Source: Halobacteriales archaeon QS_1_68_20 | Lineage (GTDB): Archaea > Halobacteriota > Halobacteria > Halobacteriales > PXRE01 | Assembly (NCBI GenBank): GCA_003021085.1 | Contig: PXRE01000001.1 | Location: 62,001-126,000 of the forward strand | DNA length: 64,000 bases | Direction of reading: 5' to 3' | Part shown: positions 29,369-37,792 of the stretch, piece after piece | Numbering within the stretch: the stretch's first letter is position 1 | Layout of the letters: every line of letters begins with the position of its first letter | Notes under the pieces: generated by a model | What the model was told of the DNA's origin: nothing | The model's database searches: none | The model's input: only the letters and a program-made list of their open reading frames with translations | Translations under genes and position numbers: made by a program

Positions 29369-30724
29369 ATGCGAGAAGCGAGTCCGCGGAACGAGCGCAC
29401 GGCGGACGGGGACCCCGCGGCGTTGCCGTTGCCGCCCGGCCCCGACGGCTGGCCAGTCGTCGGCAACGCCGTCCACGTCGTCCGGGACCCGTTCGGATTC
29501 TACGACGCGCTGGCGGAGTACGGCGACGTCGTGCGGTACCGTCTCGGCCGCAGTCGGTTCGTTACCGTCCTGCGGCCGGACCTCGTGGAGCAGGTGCTGC
29601 TGGAGGACTTCCGGACCTACGACAAGTGGACCAACGTGGACTTCGCCCCGGAGGGACTGGTGTTCACCGACGGCCAGCAGTGGCGTCGCCAGCGGACCGT
29701 CGTGCAGGAGGCGTTCACGGTCGACCGGGTCCGGAGTTACGGCGACGCGATGGCCAGGTTCGCGGACGAACGGGTCGACGACTGGGCAGACGGCGAGCGC
29801 GTCGCGCTGAACGAGGCGTTCTCGAATCTGACTCTGCGGGTGCTGGCGCACACGCTACTGGACGTCGACCTGGCGTCCGGCGGTGGCCTCGTGGCCGAGT
29901 TCGCCGACGTCATCACCGAGCGCGCCAACCTCCGGAGCCTCTCGGCGTTCTTGCCGTCGTGGGTGCCGACGCCCGCGAACCGCCGGTTCGAGCGGACCCG
30001 CTCGGCGTTCCGGGAGTACGTCGACGCGACGATCACGGACCGGGAACACGAGGGACGCGAGGACCTGCTGTCGTTGTTCCTGCACGCGACCGGCGAGGAG
30101 GGAGGGGGCCTGCGCGAAGAGGAAGTGCGCGACCAGGTGATCACCTTCCTCTTCGCCGGCCACGAGACGACGTCGCTTGCGCTGACGTATGCGGTCTTGC
30201 TTCTCGCCCGGCACCCCGAACAACGGCAGCGACTGGACGAAGAGTACGACGATGTGATGGCCGGCGCCCGCCCGACCGTAGCCGACGTGGCGGACCTGAC
30301 GGTCACCGAGCGCGTGATCCGTGAAGCACTCCGGTTGTACCCGCCGGTACCGGTGCTGTCCCGGGAAGCGGCCGAGGACGCCGTTCTGGACGGCTATCGC
30401 GTGCCGGAGGGGACCCGGCTCATCGCCCCGCAGTTCTACCTCCACACCGACGAGCGGTGGTGGTCGGATCCCGAGTCGTTCCGGCCCGACCGCTGGACCG
30501 AGGAGCGGGAGGCGGAACGCCCGGACTACGCCTACTTCCCGTTCGGCGGCGGCCCGCGGCACTGCATCGGGATGCGCTTCGCCATGCTGGAGATGCAACT
30601 CGTGCTGGCGACGATGCTCCAGCGGGTGGAGTTCGAATTGCTGTCGGATCCCGACCCGGACCTGCACGCAGGCGGCCTGTTACGCCCGCAGTCGGACGTA
30701 GAGGTCCGGGTGCGGAAACGCTGA
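29369..30724 (+). CDS. Cytochrome P450
   Basis: 451 residues from ATG 29369; the open frame upstream to 28820 is antisense to the regulator. All P450 hallmarks are present: proline-rich start (LPLPPGPDGWPVVGN), WRRQRTVVQEAF in the C-helix, oxygen-activation I-helix AGHETTS (263-269), K-helix E319-A-L-R322, the PERF-like FRPDRW, and the heme loop FPFGGGPRHCIGMRFA with the thiolate Cys C399. No N-terminal membrane anchor, so it is a soluble, CYP174-type haloarchaeal P450. The substrate is unknown. A 2Fe-2S ferredoxin gene converges 40 bp away and could supply electrons. Confidence 0.95.
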   Translation: MREASPRNERTADGDPAALPLPPGPDGWPVVGNAVHVVRDPFGFYDALAEYGDVVRYRLGRSRFVTVLRPDLVEQVLLEDFRTYDKWTNVDFAPEGLVFTDGQQWRRQRTVVQEAFTVDRVRSYGDAMARFADERVDDWADGERVALNEAFSNLTLRVLAHTLLDVDLASGGGLVAEFADVITERANLRSLSAFLPSWVPTPANRRFERTRSAFREYVDATITDREHEGREDLLSLFLHATGEEGGGLREEEVRDQVITFLFAGHETTSLALTYAVLLLARHPEQRQRLDEEYDDVMAGARPTVADVADLTVTERVIREALRLYPPVPVLSREAAEDAVLDGYRVPEGTRLIAPQFYLHTDERWWSDPESFRPDRWTEEREAERPDYAYFPFGGGPRHCIGMRFAMLEMQLVLATMLQRVEFELLSDPDPDLHAGGLLRPQSDVEVRVRKR

Positions 30725-30763
30725 ATCGCCGGTTCGGCCACTGTGTCGGGGGCGTGCTCGCGG

Positions 30764-31126
30764 CTACCGCTTCGACCGGCCGGGTGGGAGACTGTTGGCG
30801 GCGCGGTGGTCCAGCATCGCCTCCTGCTGGTGGGTCAGCACCCTGAGATCCGAGCGCGGTTTCGCCACGCACAGCAGGACCAGGTCGGCCCGTCGGTCGA
30901 CGTCGTAGTACCGTTTGGCGGCGGAGTGGTCGACCTCGCCCTCCAGCAGTTCGGCCGCGCAGGTGGTACACCACCCCTGCTGGCAGTCCGCTGGGAGCCA
31001 CACGTCCGCCGCACGGGCGGCCGCGAGGACGTACTCGTCTTCGTCGACTTCGATGGTCCTCGACTCTCCCGCGAGGTCGGCGTCCACCGTCTCGGGGACG
31101 GCCAGTTCCACCTCGTAGGTGATCAC
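30764..31126 (-). CDS. Plant-type 2Fe-2S ferredoxin
   Basis: 120 residues from GTG 31126. The cluster motif is C48-x4-C53-x2-C56 in ADCQQGWCTTCAAEL, with the last ligand C86 (VLLCVAKP), exactly the chloroplast-ferredoxin pattern. Preceding beta strands (TIEVDEDEYVLAAARAA) fit the fold. It is shorter than the classic halophilic ferredoxin, lacking its 30-residue acidic N-terminal insert. A GTG start further up (31207) adds an unconserved extension that overlaps the neighbouring gene. It is convergent with P450 and next to a thioferritin gene; an electron-carrier role for P450 is possible (inference). Confidence 0.92.
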   Translation of the reverse strand: MITYEVELAVPETVDADLAGESRTIEVDEDEYVLAAARAADVWLPADCQQGWCTTCAAELLEGEVDHSAAKRYYDVDRRADLVLLCVAKPRSDLRVLTHQQEAMLDHRAANSLPPGRSKR

Positions 31127-31199
31127 GGTGGCCGTTGGGGACGGACCCGAAAAAGACGCCCGGTGGGATGGGCGGGGCGGACGATTGCGGGTCGCCGGT

Positions 31200-31862
31200 T
31201 CAGGCACTGTCGTTGAACCGCCGGTTCGTGGAGTAGGGGGCGTCGCCGGGTTCGCCGCGGACGAAGTGGCCGGCGGGGTTGATCTCGCCGTCGCGCTCCA
31301 TCGAGAGGAGTTCGACGAACCAGGCCTCGTGTTCGATCTCCTCCTGGAGGATACGCTGGGCCATGTCGTAGGTCCGCGGGTCGACGTCGCGTGTCATGTC
31401 ACAGACTTCGCTCCAGGTCCGGATGGCACACCGCTCGGCCTCCAGGAGCACTTCGAGGACCTGCTCGGCGGTAAGGTCCTCGACCCGTAGTCGTCCGCCC
31501 TCGTCGTCGGACGGCACCGGCACCTCAGCGTCCGGGCAGGACGCCCGGTCAGCGAAGTCCCGGATGTCGTTGGGCAGGTGGCCGCCGAGTTCGTAGACCC
31601 GCGGCGCGACGAGTTCGAAGTGCGCACGGTCCTCCAGGCGCGCGTCCTCGGTGATCTCCTTGTAGTCCTCGTGGCCTGCCAGGTGCATCCGGAGGTTCGT
31701 GTAGTAATAGTACGTCGTGAACTCCGCGCCGATGGCGTCGATCAGTTTCTCGCGCAGTTCCTCGGGATCGAGACCGCGCTCCCGCAGGACCTCCATCCCG
31801 ACCCGCGTGCTGGTGTCTCCCGGTTCGACGCTTCCGCTGGCGTGGGGCTTGTCTTCGGACAT
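31200..31862 (-). CDS. Dps-like thioferritin (DPSL)
   Basis: 220 residues from ATG 31862; an in-frame TTG at 31880 exists. The sequence matches Sulfolobus-type DPSL proteins: [17 protein letters not shown]-like helix, [69 protein letters not shown] and a C-terminal GHF...GDAPYS. Ferroxidase ligands lie in E47, the EDRAH segment (77-81), E144, and EEIEH (174-178). C145 or C154 and C109 probably form the redox disulfide that gives the group its name. These 12-mers oxidise iron with peroxide and protect DNA. A 20-bp dyad lies about 60 bp upstream. Confidence 0.9.
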   Translation of the reverse strand: MSEDKPHASGSVEPGDTSTRVGMEVLRERGLDPEELREKLIDAIGAEFTTYYYYTNLRMHLAGHEDYKEITEDARLEDRAHFELVAPRVYELGGHLPNDIRDFADRASCPDAEVPVPSDDEGGRLRVEDLTAEQVLEVLLEAERCAIRTWSEVCDMTRDVDPRTYDMAQRILQEEIEHEAWFVELLSMERDGEINPAGHFVRGEPGDAPYSTNRRFNDSA

Positions 31863-31917
31863 CGTATCCCCTACGAACAATGATGAACAACAGCGACTTA
31901 TGGTTTTGTCTATGGAA

Positions 31918-31937
31918 AATATTCTTTCGTGAATATT
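31918..31937. promoter_or_regulatory. Inverted repeat upstream of thioferritin gene
   Basis: AATATTC (31918-31924), six bases, then GAATATT (31931-31937). The arms are perfect reverse complements, about 56-75 bp upstream of the thioferritin ATG and just upstream of its ATAAG box. Position and symmetry fit an operator, for example for a DtxR-type iron repressor (inference). Confidence 0.45.
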
Positions 31938-31990
31938 AAACTACTCTAACAATTCCACAGCCCGGCGGACCTCCGGCGAGGCGCCGGGGG

Positions 31991-32188
31991 CTAGACCTGC
32001 TCGCCCGCGAGGTCGACCGGGACGAGCGCGAACGGTGCGTCCCCGAACTGCTCGCGGAGGAACGACTGGGTCGCGTCCTCGTCCCAGGCGACGGCGCCGA
32101 CCTCGGGGAGTCGGCGCATGGCCGTCGCGGCCGCCGAGCAGAAGGGGCAGTCGCCGTCGTAGACGAGGACCGCGTCGAACTCGGGCAT
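31991..32188 (-). CDS. Short DCC (DUF393) thiol-disulfide protein, C-terminus possibly frameshifted
   Basis: 65 residues from ATG 32188. The N-terminus AVLVYDGDCPFCSAAATAM contains the DGDCPFC redox motif of the DCC/DUF393 family (thioredoxin-like). The next strand and helix (VGAVAWDEDATQSFLREQFG, then APFALVPVD) are also conserved. The family normally runs 110-130 residues, so this copy is short. Just past the stop, a neighbouring frame reads LAPGASPEVRRAVELLE to TAG at 31941; restoring one missing base near 31999 would append it. It lies beside the thioferritin gene in the same orientation. Confidence 0.7.
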   Translation of the reverse strand: MPEFDAVLVYDGDCPFCSAAATAMRRLPEVGAVAWDEDATQSFLREQFGDAPFALVPVDLAGEQV

Positions 32189-32831
32189 CTACAGTGGTAT
32201 TTCGTATGCGAGCGGCAAAAGCGGTGGGACGACGGAGTGAAACCGGTCTCGTGAACGCGTCTCGTTGGCCGGTGCATCTTTCCACCGGGGCGCGCGGGTG
32301 AGCGTGTCGCCGCAGGCGGCCACGAACCAAATGCGCGCGATGGACGAGGAGCGCAGCGAAGTGAGCACCGCAGTCGGCTGGGGAGGGCGTGGACATCCCT
32401 AGGTTAAGTGGTCGCTCGTGTTCACGGTCCGATCAAGATCAACGCTAGCTCCCACTGGACCTAGGGGTCAACCTCACACCTCCCCAACCGGTGGGGGCGG
32501 ACCGGCGACCGACCGCCGGGATCGCCGGCCCAGCCCCTGGCCACCGGGAGAGCAAACGCTCCCGAGCTCCCGCTCACGTCCGTTCGCGGTCACCTCGCGC
32601 GCGCCGTGCTCGCGCGGGCTGGGAGCCTCGGTCAGGATCACAGCACGCTCATACTTCGTTCTCGCTGTCGCTTGACGAACCAGCCGAGAAGAACGCTCGA
32701 CCGCCCGACCATAACTCTAGTTTCCAAAGTATATTTTTTAGATTCCGAAGATAGTGGCGGCGCCGCTCGGCGGATACGGCGGCAACCTGTACGAAACAGA
32801 ACTCACAGAAAAATCGAAATAAGAACCACTC
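32189..32831. other. 643-bp intergenic region with structured repeat copy 2
   Basis: No credible gene on either strand. After the DCC promoter region comes a GC-rich tract with GCGCAGCGAAGTGAGC-type repeats (about 32345-32370), repeat copy 2 (32371-32490), another GC-rich tract with CGCGCGCC runs (about 32490-32640), and an A/T-rich stretch near 32710-32750 that may hold the end of the PccX transcript. The order of tracts mirrors that around copy 1. Confidence 0.6.
32371..32490 (+). repeat. Structured intergenic repeat, copy 2
   Basis: Counterpart of copy 1 (19466-19583). P1 is GGGGAGG 32380-32386 with CCTCCCC 32479-32485. P2 is CCCTAGG 32397-32403 with CCTAGGG 32460-32466, here fully paired where copy 1 has a G-U. 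P3 is 32407-32420 with 32443-32456: ten Watson-Crick pairs and one G-U of 14, weaker than in copy 1, with an equal 22-nt loop. The terminal 20 nt (32467-32486) are identical to copy 1. Spacer lengths between P2 and P3 are the same (3 nt on each side). Confidence 0.65.
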
Positions 32832-33143
32832 TCAGAACCGGTCCGTCCGCGCGGCGGCGGTCCAGCCGTCGGTCGGGACCTCGTTGGGAACGCGAACCCG
32901 CCGGCCCTGGATCGACTCGACCCGGCCGGCGTAAGCCCACTTCTTCCCTTCCCAGGTCTCCTCCTCGGCGGCGGCCGCGGCGGCTGCGGCGGCCGCGCCC
33001 GCGCGGTCACGGAGGTGGGCGCCGATGGCCGCCGCGATGGCGGCGGCCTCGTCGCTGTCGGCGTCCGGCGGCAGGTCGACGTCGACGCCCTCCGGGAGGA
33101 GTGCGGCCGCCTCGTCCGGGGAGTCCTCGCGTGCCATGGTCAC
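32832..33143 (-). CDS. pccX: Acyl-CoA carboxylase small subunit PccX
   Basis: 103 residues from GTG 33143, which overlaps the pccB stop as GTGA; ATG 33137 is an alternative. It is an acidic N-terminus ([18 protein letters not shown]), a polyalanine helix, and a C-terminal [20 protein letters not shown] that ends in a basic VRVP segment. This resembles the epsilon-like PccX of Haloferax mediterranei, a small subunit needed for activity of its propionyl-CoA carboxylase. The first part ([14 protein letters not shown]) resembles the N-terminal helix of actinobacterial AccE/OadG-like subunits. It is co-transcribed with pccB. Confidence 0.85.
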   Translation of the reverse strand: MTMAREDSPDEAAALLPEGVDVDLPPDADSDEAAAIAAAIGAHLRDRAGAAAAAAAAAAEEETWEGKKWAYAGRVESIQGRRVRVPNEVPTDGWTAAARTDRF

Positions 33144-34681
33144 AGCGGGATGTTTCCGTGCTTGCGCTGGGGCTGGTCCTTGCGCTTCGAGCGCAGCATC
33201 TCCAGGTCCGCGGCGAGGCGCTCCCGGGTCGCTCCCGGCTCGATGACGTCGTCGACGTACCCGCGGTCGGCGACGGTGTAGGGGTTGGCGAACTCCTCGC
33301 GGTACTCGTCGATCAGTTCCTGGCGGAGTTCGTCCGGGTTCTCGGCCTCGTCGAGTTCGTCGCTGTAGAGGATGTTGACGGCGCCCCGGGGGCCCATCAC
33401 CGCGACCTCGGTGGTCGGCCAGGCGTAGTTGACGTCGGCACCGAGGTGTTTGCTACCCATCACGCAGTAGGCGCCACCGTAGGCCTTGCGCGTGATGACG
33501 GTCAGCAGCGGCACCGTCGCTTCCGAGTAGGCGAACAGGAGTTTGGCGCCGTGGCGGATGATGCCGCGGTGCTCCTGGTCGGTGCCGGGCATGTAGCCGG
33601 GCACGTCGACGAACGTGAGGATGGGGACGTTGAAGGCGTCACAGAACCTGATGAACCGCGAGGCCTTGTCGCTGGCGTCGACGGTGAGCGTGCCGGCGTT
33701 GACCCGCGGCTGGTTGGCCACGACGCCGACGGAGTGGCCGTTCAGGCGGCCGAACCCGACGACGATGTTCTTGGCCCAGTCGTCCGCGACCTCGAAGAAG
33801 GTTCCCTCGTCCAGCGTCGTCTCGATCACCCGGTTCATGTCGTAGGGCTTGCGCGGGGCGTCCGGCACGACGTCCGCGAGTTCGCTCACGTCGCGCTCGG
33901 GGTCGTCGCCGGTGTCGACCCGCGGCGGGTCCTCCAGATTGTTCTGCGGGAGATACGAGAGGAGCCGTTTGATGCCGTCCAGCGCCGCCTCGTCGTCGTC
34001 GTAGCGGAACTGGGCGACGCCGGTCTCGCTAGTGTGGGTGACGGCACCGCCGAGTTCCTCCTGGGTCACCTGCTCGCCGGTGACCGTCTCGATGACGCCC
34101 GGCCCGGTGATGTACATGTGGCTCGTGTCCTCCACCATGAAGATGAAGTCCGTGATGGCCGGCGAGTAGACGGCGCCGCCCGCGCACGGACCCATGATGG
34201 CCGATATCTGGGGGACGACGCCGCTGGCCTGCTGGTTGCGGTGGAAGATGTCCGCGTATCCCGCCAGGGCGTCGACGCCCTCCTGGATTCGCGCGCCCGC
34301 GGAGTCGTTCAGACCCACGATTGGCGCGCCAACCTCCATCGCCTTGTCCATGATCTTGACGACCTTCTCCGCGAACACTTCGCCCAGCGACCCACCGAAG
34401 ACGGTGAAGTCGTGCGCGAATGCGAACACCTTCCGGCCGTTCACCTCGCCCCACCCGGTCACGACGCCGTCGCCGGGAATCCGGCGTTCCTGCATCCCGA
34501 AGTTGTGCGAGCGGTGAGTGCGCAACTGGTCGAACTCCTGGAAGGTGCCGTCGTCGAAGAAGTACTCGATCCGTTCGCGGGCGGTGAGTTTGCCCTTCTC
34601 GTGCTGGCTCTCGATGCGCTCCTCGCCGCCGCCCAGCTCGGCCTGCTCGCGGAGTTCCTCCAGACGGTCGTCGTCAGCCAC
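33140..34681 (-). CDS. pccB: Propionyl-CoA (acyl-CoA) carboxylase beta subunit
   Basis: 513 residues from GTG 34681. The carboxyltransferase fold is complete: [77 protein letters not shown] (oxyanion hole 1), and in the C-terminal half [20 protein letters not shown] and [16 protein letters not shown] (second hole and acyl-CoA pocket). The protein ends [13 protein letters not shown], which is standard for PccB. It transfers carboxyl from biotin on PccA to propionyl-CoA. The gene is coupled to pccX, while pccA is 6.7 kb upstream as separately transcribed. Confidence 0.97.
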   Translation of the reverse strand: MADDDRLEELREQAELGGGEERIESQHEKGKLTARERIEYFFDDGTFQEFDQLRTHRSHNFGMQERRIPGDGVVTGWGEVNGRKVFAFAHDFTVFGGSLGEVFAEKVVKIMDKAMEVGAPIVGLNDSAGARIQEGVDALAGYADIFHRNQQASGVVPQISAIMGPCAGGAVYSPAITDFIFMVEDTSHMYITGPGVIETVTGEQVTQEELGGAVTHTSETGVAQFRYDDDEAALDGIKRLLSYLPQNNLEDPPRVDTGDDPERDVSELADVVPDAPRKPYDMNRVIETTLDEGTFFEVADDWAKNIVVGFGRLNGHSVGVVANQPRVNAGTLTVDASDKASRFIRFCDAFNVPILTFVDVPGYMPGTDQEHRGIIRHGAKLLFAYSEATVPLLTVITRKAYGGAYCVMGSKHLGADVNYAWPTTEVAVMGPRGAVNILYSDELDEAENPDELRQELIDEYREEFANPYTVADRGYVDDVIEPGATRERLAADLEMLRSKRKDQPQRKHGNIPL

Positions 34682-34831
34682 GCGACATCACTCCCGGTTC
34701 ACGAACGGTCATGTGCGTTACAACCCGGCGAATTGCCGAAAAGTTTTCCGTACGGACCGACCGCCGCCGTACTGCGGCTCCGCGGACCCACCGGACAGTG
34801 ATCAACTTCTGGTGTCCGACGGGGGGAACAG

Positions 34832-36175
34832 TCACCACCGTCCGTCGACTGCCGGTGCGGTTCCGTTCCCTGGGTCGGTCTCGTTCGAGACGTCCGAGAG
34901 CCAGTCCGGTTCGGTGATCTCGGTGGTCCGGAGGTCGGTGTACCGGAGCGTCACGGTGATCGTGATCGAAGGGTGTTCGGGCGGGCGGTACTGCGTCCGG
35001 AGGAGGTGGACGACGCCGCGCTCGTCGATCAACGCCTCGCCGCGGAACGCCGGCCAGTCGTCCCCGGCGAAGCGAACGCGGTAGAAGGTCCGGCCCCCGC
35101 GCTTGAACGTGGCGACCAGGGCCGTCTCGTCTGTCGCCAGGGTCCGCTGGACGAACCCCGCCGCGCGACTGTCGTGGACCGGGAACCGTCCGGCGTACAC
35201 CTGCCGGCGGTTGTACCGGACGCCGTCCTCGGATTCGAACCGTTCGTAGTGGACCTCGCCGTTGGCGAACGCCTCGCCGTCCCGGACGACGGCAGGATCT
35301 GTGACGACCTTCGGATCCGCGACGAACGTGCCCGTCCGGTTCACGTGCCGGGCGTAGCGTGTGTCACCGACGACCTGCGTGGTCTCGCGGATGGTCCCGG
35401 TGTGGTTCTCGCCGAGCGCGCGGTACTCGAACACCATCGTGTAGGTGTACCCGCTGAGGTTCGTGACGTGGGCCGCCGCCAGCGCGTCCGCGTTCTCGAC
35501 GCCCTGGGCCGAAATGCCCGGTGGGTACGAGGCCGATTCGGCCGCGGCGGTCCCCGGTCCGCCGACGGGTGCGGGGTCGTCTCCCGGCCGGAGGTCGAAC
35601 GGGCCGACGCCGAACCCCATCGAACCGGCCAGCAAACCCACCAGCACCAGGAGGGTGACCCCCATCGTGACGGCGGCACGTCTTGACCCGGCGGTCGGGA
35701 GCCAGGGCCCGATCACCTCGTCCGGTCGCTCCTCGTCTCGTTCGTCCCCGGACCGGACCACCCCGGGGCGGTCCGTCAGTTCGTCGAGGTCGACATCGAA
35801 GTGGTCGGCCAGGAGCGAGCGGCCAGTCTCCCGGTCGACCGCGTACAGGAGGAGTTCTCGGAGTTCCTCGCCGTCGACGATCCTGACGGCATCGTCTGTG
35901 GCCCAGGACGGCGGACGCGCGCCCCCGAGGACGACGGCGGTCGTCTCAGGCCGTCGCGGTTCCCGTGGCGGGAGCAGGCGGTCGCTCCCGCGCGCTGGAA
36001 CCGGATGGAGGACCGTCCGCTGGTCCGTCCCGGGGTCGGTGGCCACGACGAGGTCGCCGTCACGGTCCACGTCGTGCCCCCGGGCTGCCCAGAGGTCGGC
36101 GACGAGGGCCGCAAGCTCCTCGCGGGAGAGCCGACGGAGCAGTGATTCGAACCTCTCGGAGCCGACGACGACCAT
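34832..36175 (-). CDS. Membrane protein: N-terminal Mrr-like nuclease domain + TM + outer beta-rich domain
   Basis: 447 residues. Residues 1-120 resemble the restriction-endonuclease (Mrr/PD-D/ExK) fold: LSREELAALVADLWAARGHD, then VDRDGDLVVATDPG and RTVLHPVPARG. After an acidic linker comes one membrane helix near residues 170-190 (VTMGVTLLVLVGLLAGSMGF). The remaining 250 residues are beta-rich and probably outside the cell (NLSGYTYTMVFEYRALGENH; TFVADPKVVTDPAVVRDGEA), similar to haloarchaeal DUF7537-type surface domains. A nuclease-like fold on one side of the membrane and a surface domain on the other is an unusual combination. A nuclease activity is not proven. Confidence 0.7.
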   Translation of the reverse strand: MVVVGSERFESLLRRLSREELAALVADLWAARGHDVDRDGDLVVATDPGTDQRTVLHPVPARGSDRLLPPREPRRPETTAVVLGGARPPSWATDDAVRIVDGEELRELLLYAVDRETGRSLLADHFDVDLDELTDRPGVVRSGDERDEERPDEVIGPWLPTAGSRRAAVTMGVTLLVLVGLLAGSMGFGVGPFDLRPGDDPAPVGGPGTAAAESASYPPGISAQGVENADALAAAHVTNLSGYTYTMVFEYRALGENHTGTIRETTQVVGDTRYARHVNRTGTFVADPKVVTDPAVVRDGEAFANGEVHYERFESEDGVRYNRRQVYAGRFPVHDSRAAGFVQRTLATDETALVATFKRGGRTFYRVRFAGDDWPAFRGEALIDERGVVHLLRTQYRPPEHPSITITVTLRYTDLRTTEITEPDWLSDVSNETDPGNGTAPAVDGRW

Positions 36176-36248
36176 CTACGGCTAGTTCGTGGGAACGAGT
36201 GTCAAACCTTTCGCCCGACGGCCGGAGACGCGGGGACAGAACGCACCA

Positions 36249-36254
36249 TTTATA
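36249..36254 (+). promoter_or_regulatory. TATA box for rpl21e operon
   Basis: TTTATA centred about 34 bp before the L21e ATG at 36285, implying a 5' leader of only a few bases. Confidence 0.5.
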
Positions 36255-36284
36255 GTCGTGTCCGGACAACGAAACCTCAAGACC

Positions 36285-36578
36285 ATGCCTAACTCACGAG
36301 GCCCCCGGAAAGGGACCCGAGAAAAGCTCTCCAACGACCCGCGGGATCGGGGGACGTCCCCGCCCCAGCGCGCGGTCCAGGAGTTCGACGTCGGCCAGAA
36401 GGTCCACCTCCGGATCGATCCGAGCGTCTCCGAGGGCCGGTTTCACCCCCGGTTCAACGGCCAGACGGGCGAAATCGCCGGCGAACAGGGCCGTGCCTAC
36501 AAGGTGAAGGTCGACGACCGGGGCAAAGAGAAGACCCTGATCGCCCGGCCTGCGCACCTCCGTCCCCAGGAAGAATGA
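36285..36578 (+). CDS. rpl21e: 50S ribosomal protein L21e
   Basis: 97 residues from ATG 36285. [20 protein letters not shown] and [20 protein letters not shown], then [19 protein letters not shown] and [13 protein letters not shown], are the archaeal L21e sequence. It is the first gene of a set conserved in archaea (L21e, Rpo4, DUF655, RsmA, HemK-like). The stop overlaps the rpo4 start as ATGA (36575-36578). Confidence 0.97.
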   Translation: MPNSRGPRKGTREKLSNDPRDRGTSPPQRAVQEFDVGQKVHLRIDPSVSEGRFHPRFNGQTGEIAGEQGRAYKVKVDDRGKEKTLIARPAHLRPQEE

Positions 36579-36931
36579 CGATCTTCAAGGAGAAACTGGA
36601 GGAGGAGTACCTGACCGTCTCGGAGGCCAAGGAGCTGCTGGCGGACGTCGAGGCCGACCGCGCCGACGACGAGGAACGGGAGATGCGCTACGAACTGGCC
36701 CGCGCAGTCGAGCACGTCAACCGCTTCGCCGTGCTCGACCCGGAGGAGTCCCTGGACCTCGTCGAGGAACTGCAGTCCTTCGAGAAGGTCGACGAGAAGA
36801 CCGCCTACAAGATCACGGACCTGCTCCCCCAGAGCAGGGACGAGATGCGCGCCGTCTTCGCCCAGGAGCGGTACTCGCTGTCGACCGAGGAGGTCGACGA
36901 ACTGCTCGACGTCGTGGCGAAGTACGCCTGA
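36575..36931 (+). CDS. rpoF: RNA polymerase subunit Rpo4 (RpoF)
   Basis: 118 residues, coupled to L21e by ATGA. The fold is the Rpb4 helical bundle: [19 protein letters not shown], then [22 protein letters not shown]-type helices, [20 protein letters not shown] and [21 protein letters not shown]. Rpo4 pairs with Rpo7 to form the RNA polymerase stalk. The gene is not next to rpo7 here, as is common in archaea. A 159-bp gap follows, holding the DUF655 promoter. Confidence 0.95.
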   Translation: MTIFKEKLEEEYLTVSEAKELLADVEADRADDEEREMRYELARAVEHVNRFAVLDPEESLDLVEELQSFEKVDEKTAYKITDLLPQSRDEMRAVFAQERYSLSTEEVDELLDVVAKYA

Positions 36932-37058
36932 ACGGCGGGACCGACCCTCTTCTCGCAGGTCACGCCCGAGCCGCTGGCTCGAAGGCCGGCGGCGTTTCGG
37001 TCCCGTCGGGCCGGCGTATTTCCGTCGGGGTGGCGGCTGGACCAAGGTCGGGGGACCG

Positions 37059-37065
37059 TTTTAAG
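37059..37065 (+). promoter_or_regulatory. TATA box for DUF655 gene
   Basis: TTTTAAG centred 29 bp before ATG 37091, the classic leaderless spacing. Confidence 0.6.
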
Positions 37066-37090
37066 TAACTCGTCGCCGTAGTTCTGGACC

Positions 37091-37672
37091 ATGAGCGAAG
37101 CCGACAGCGACGAGGCCGAGTCGGTGGCCGCCGTGGTCCTCGATTACCTGCCACACGGCCGCGCCGAAGACGACCGCCCGCAGTACCAGAAGTCCGCGCT
37201 CGCCTACGCTGTCGGGGCCTCGGACTTCCGACTGTACGAGTTCGAACTCGAAGCCGACGCCGGCCTCTCCATCGGCGACCGCGTGTCCGTCGACCCGCCG
37301 GGGGAGGGCGTCGCGTCCGCGCGCGAGGTCGGGTACGACGACCTCTCCAGCGGTGCCCAGTCCGAACTGGAGTACGTCGTGGAGGACGTCGTCCACGAGG
37401 AGGACGAGCGGTTCGTCGACTTCTACAACGAGGCCCAGCCGATCACCCTCCGGTTACACCAGTTGAACCTGCTCCCGGGCATCGGCAAGAAGTTGCGCAA
37501 CACCATCCTCGACGAGCGCAAGCGCAAGCCCTTCGAGGACTTCGAGGACCTGGAGGAGCGCGTCCCCGGCCTGCACGACCCCGACGGGGTGCTAGTGGAC
37601 CGGATCATGCAGGAGTTGCGCGAGGACGACCTGAAGTACCAGATTTTCGTGGGGCGGGAGGAGGGCAAGTAG
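37091..37672 (+). CDS. DUF655 family protein (putative nucleic-acid binding)
   Basis: 193 residues from ATG 37091. An OB-fold-like N-terminal half (AVVLDYLPHGRAEDDRPQYQ, LYEFELEADAGLSIGDRVSV) precedes a helix-hairpin-helix type C-terminal half (NLLPGIGKKLRNTILDERKR, then FEDFEDLEERVPGLHDP). The signature GIGKKxxxxxLxxR is typical of RNA/DNA-binding HhH motifs. The protein is archaea-specific and almost always next to rpo4 and rsmA, so a role in transcription or rRNA maturation is inferred, not known. Confidence 0.9.
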   Translation: MSEADSDEAESVAAVVLDYLPHGRAEDDRPQYQKSALAYAVGASDFRLYEFELEADAGLSIGDRVSVDPPGEGVASAREVGYDDLSSGAQSELEYVVEDVVHEEDERFVDFYNEAQPITLRLHQLNLLPGIGKKLRNTILDERKRKPFEDFEDLEERVPGLHDPDGVLVDRIMQELREDDLKYQIFVGREEGK

Positions 37673-37792
37673 TTAGGTATGGAATCGTCCCCAATCCCCG
37701 CTTCCCGATCCAGTGTACCGCCCGAAGTAACGGACCCAGTTTCATTCCCCTGGCGATTCGTGTAGCCGTGACTTAATTCCCTAGTTAGTTCG

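Noticed and set aside
32606-34801. 731-codon plus-strand frame opposite pccB/pccX
   Set aside because: Antisense of conserved PccB. No motifs and biased composition.
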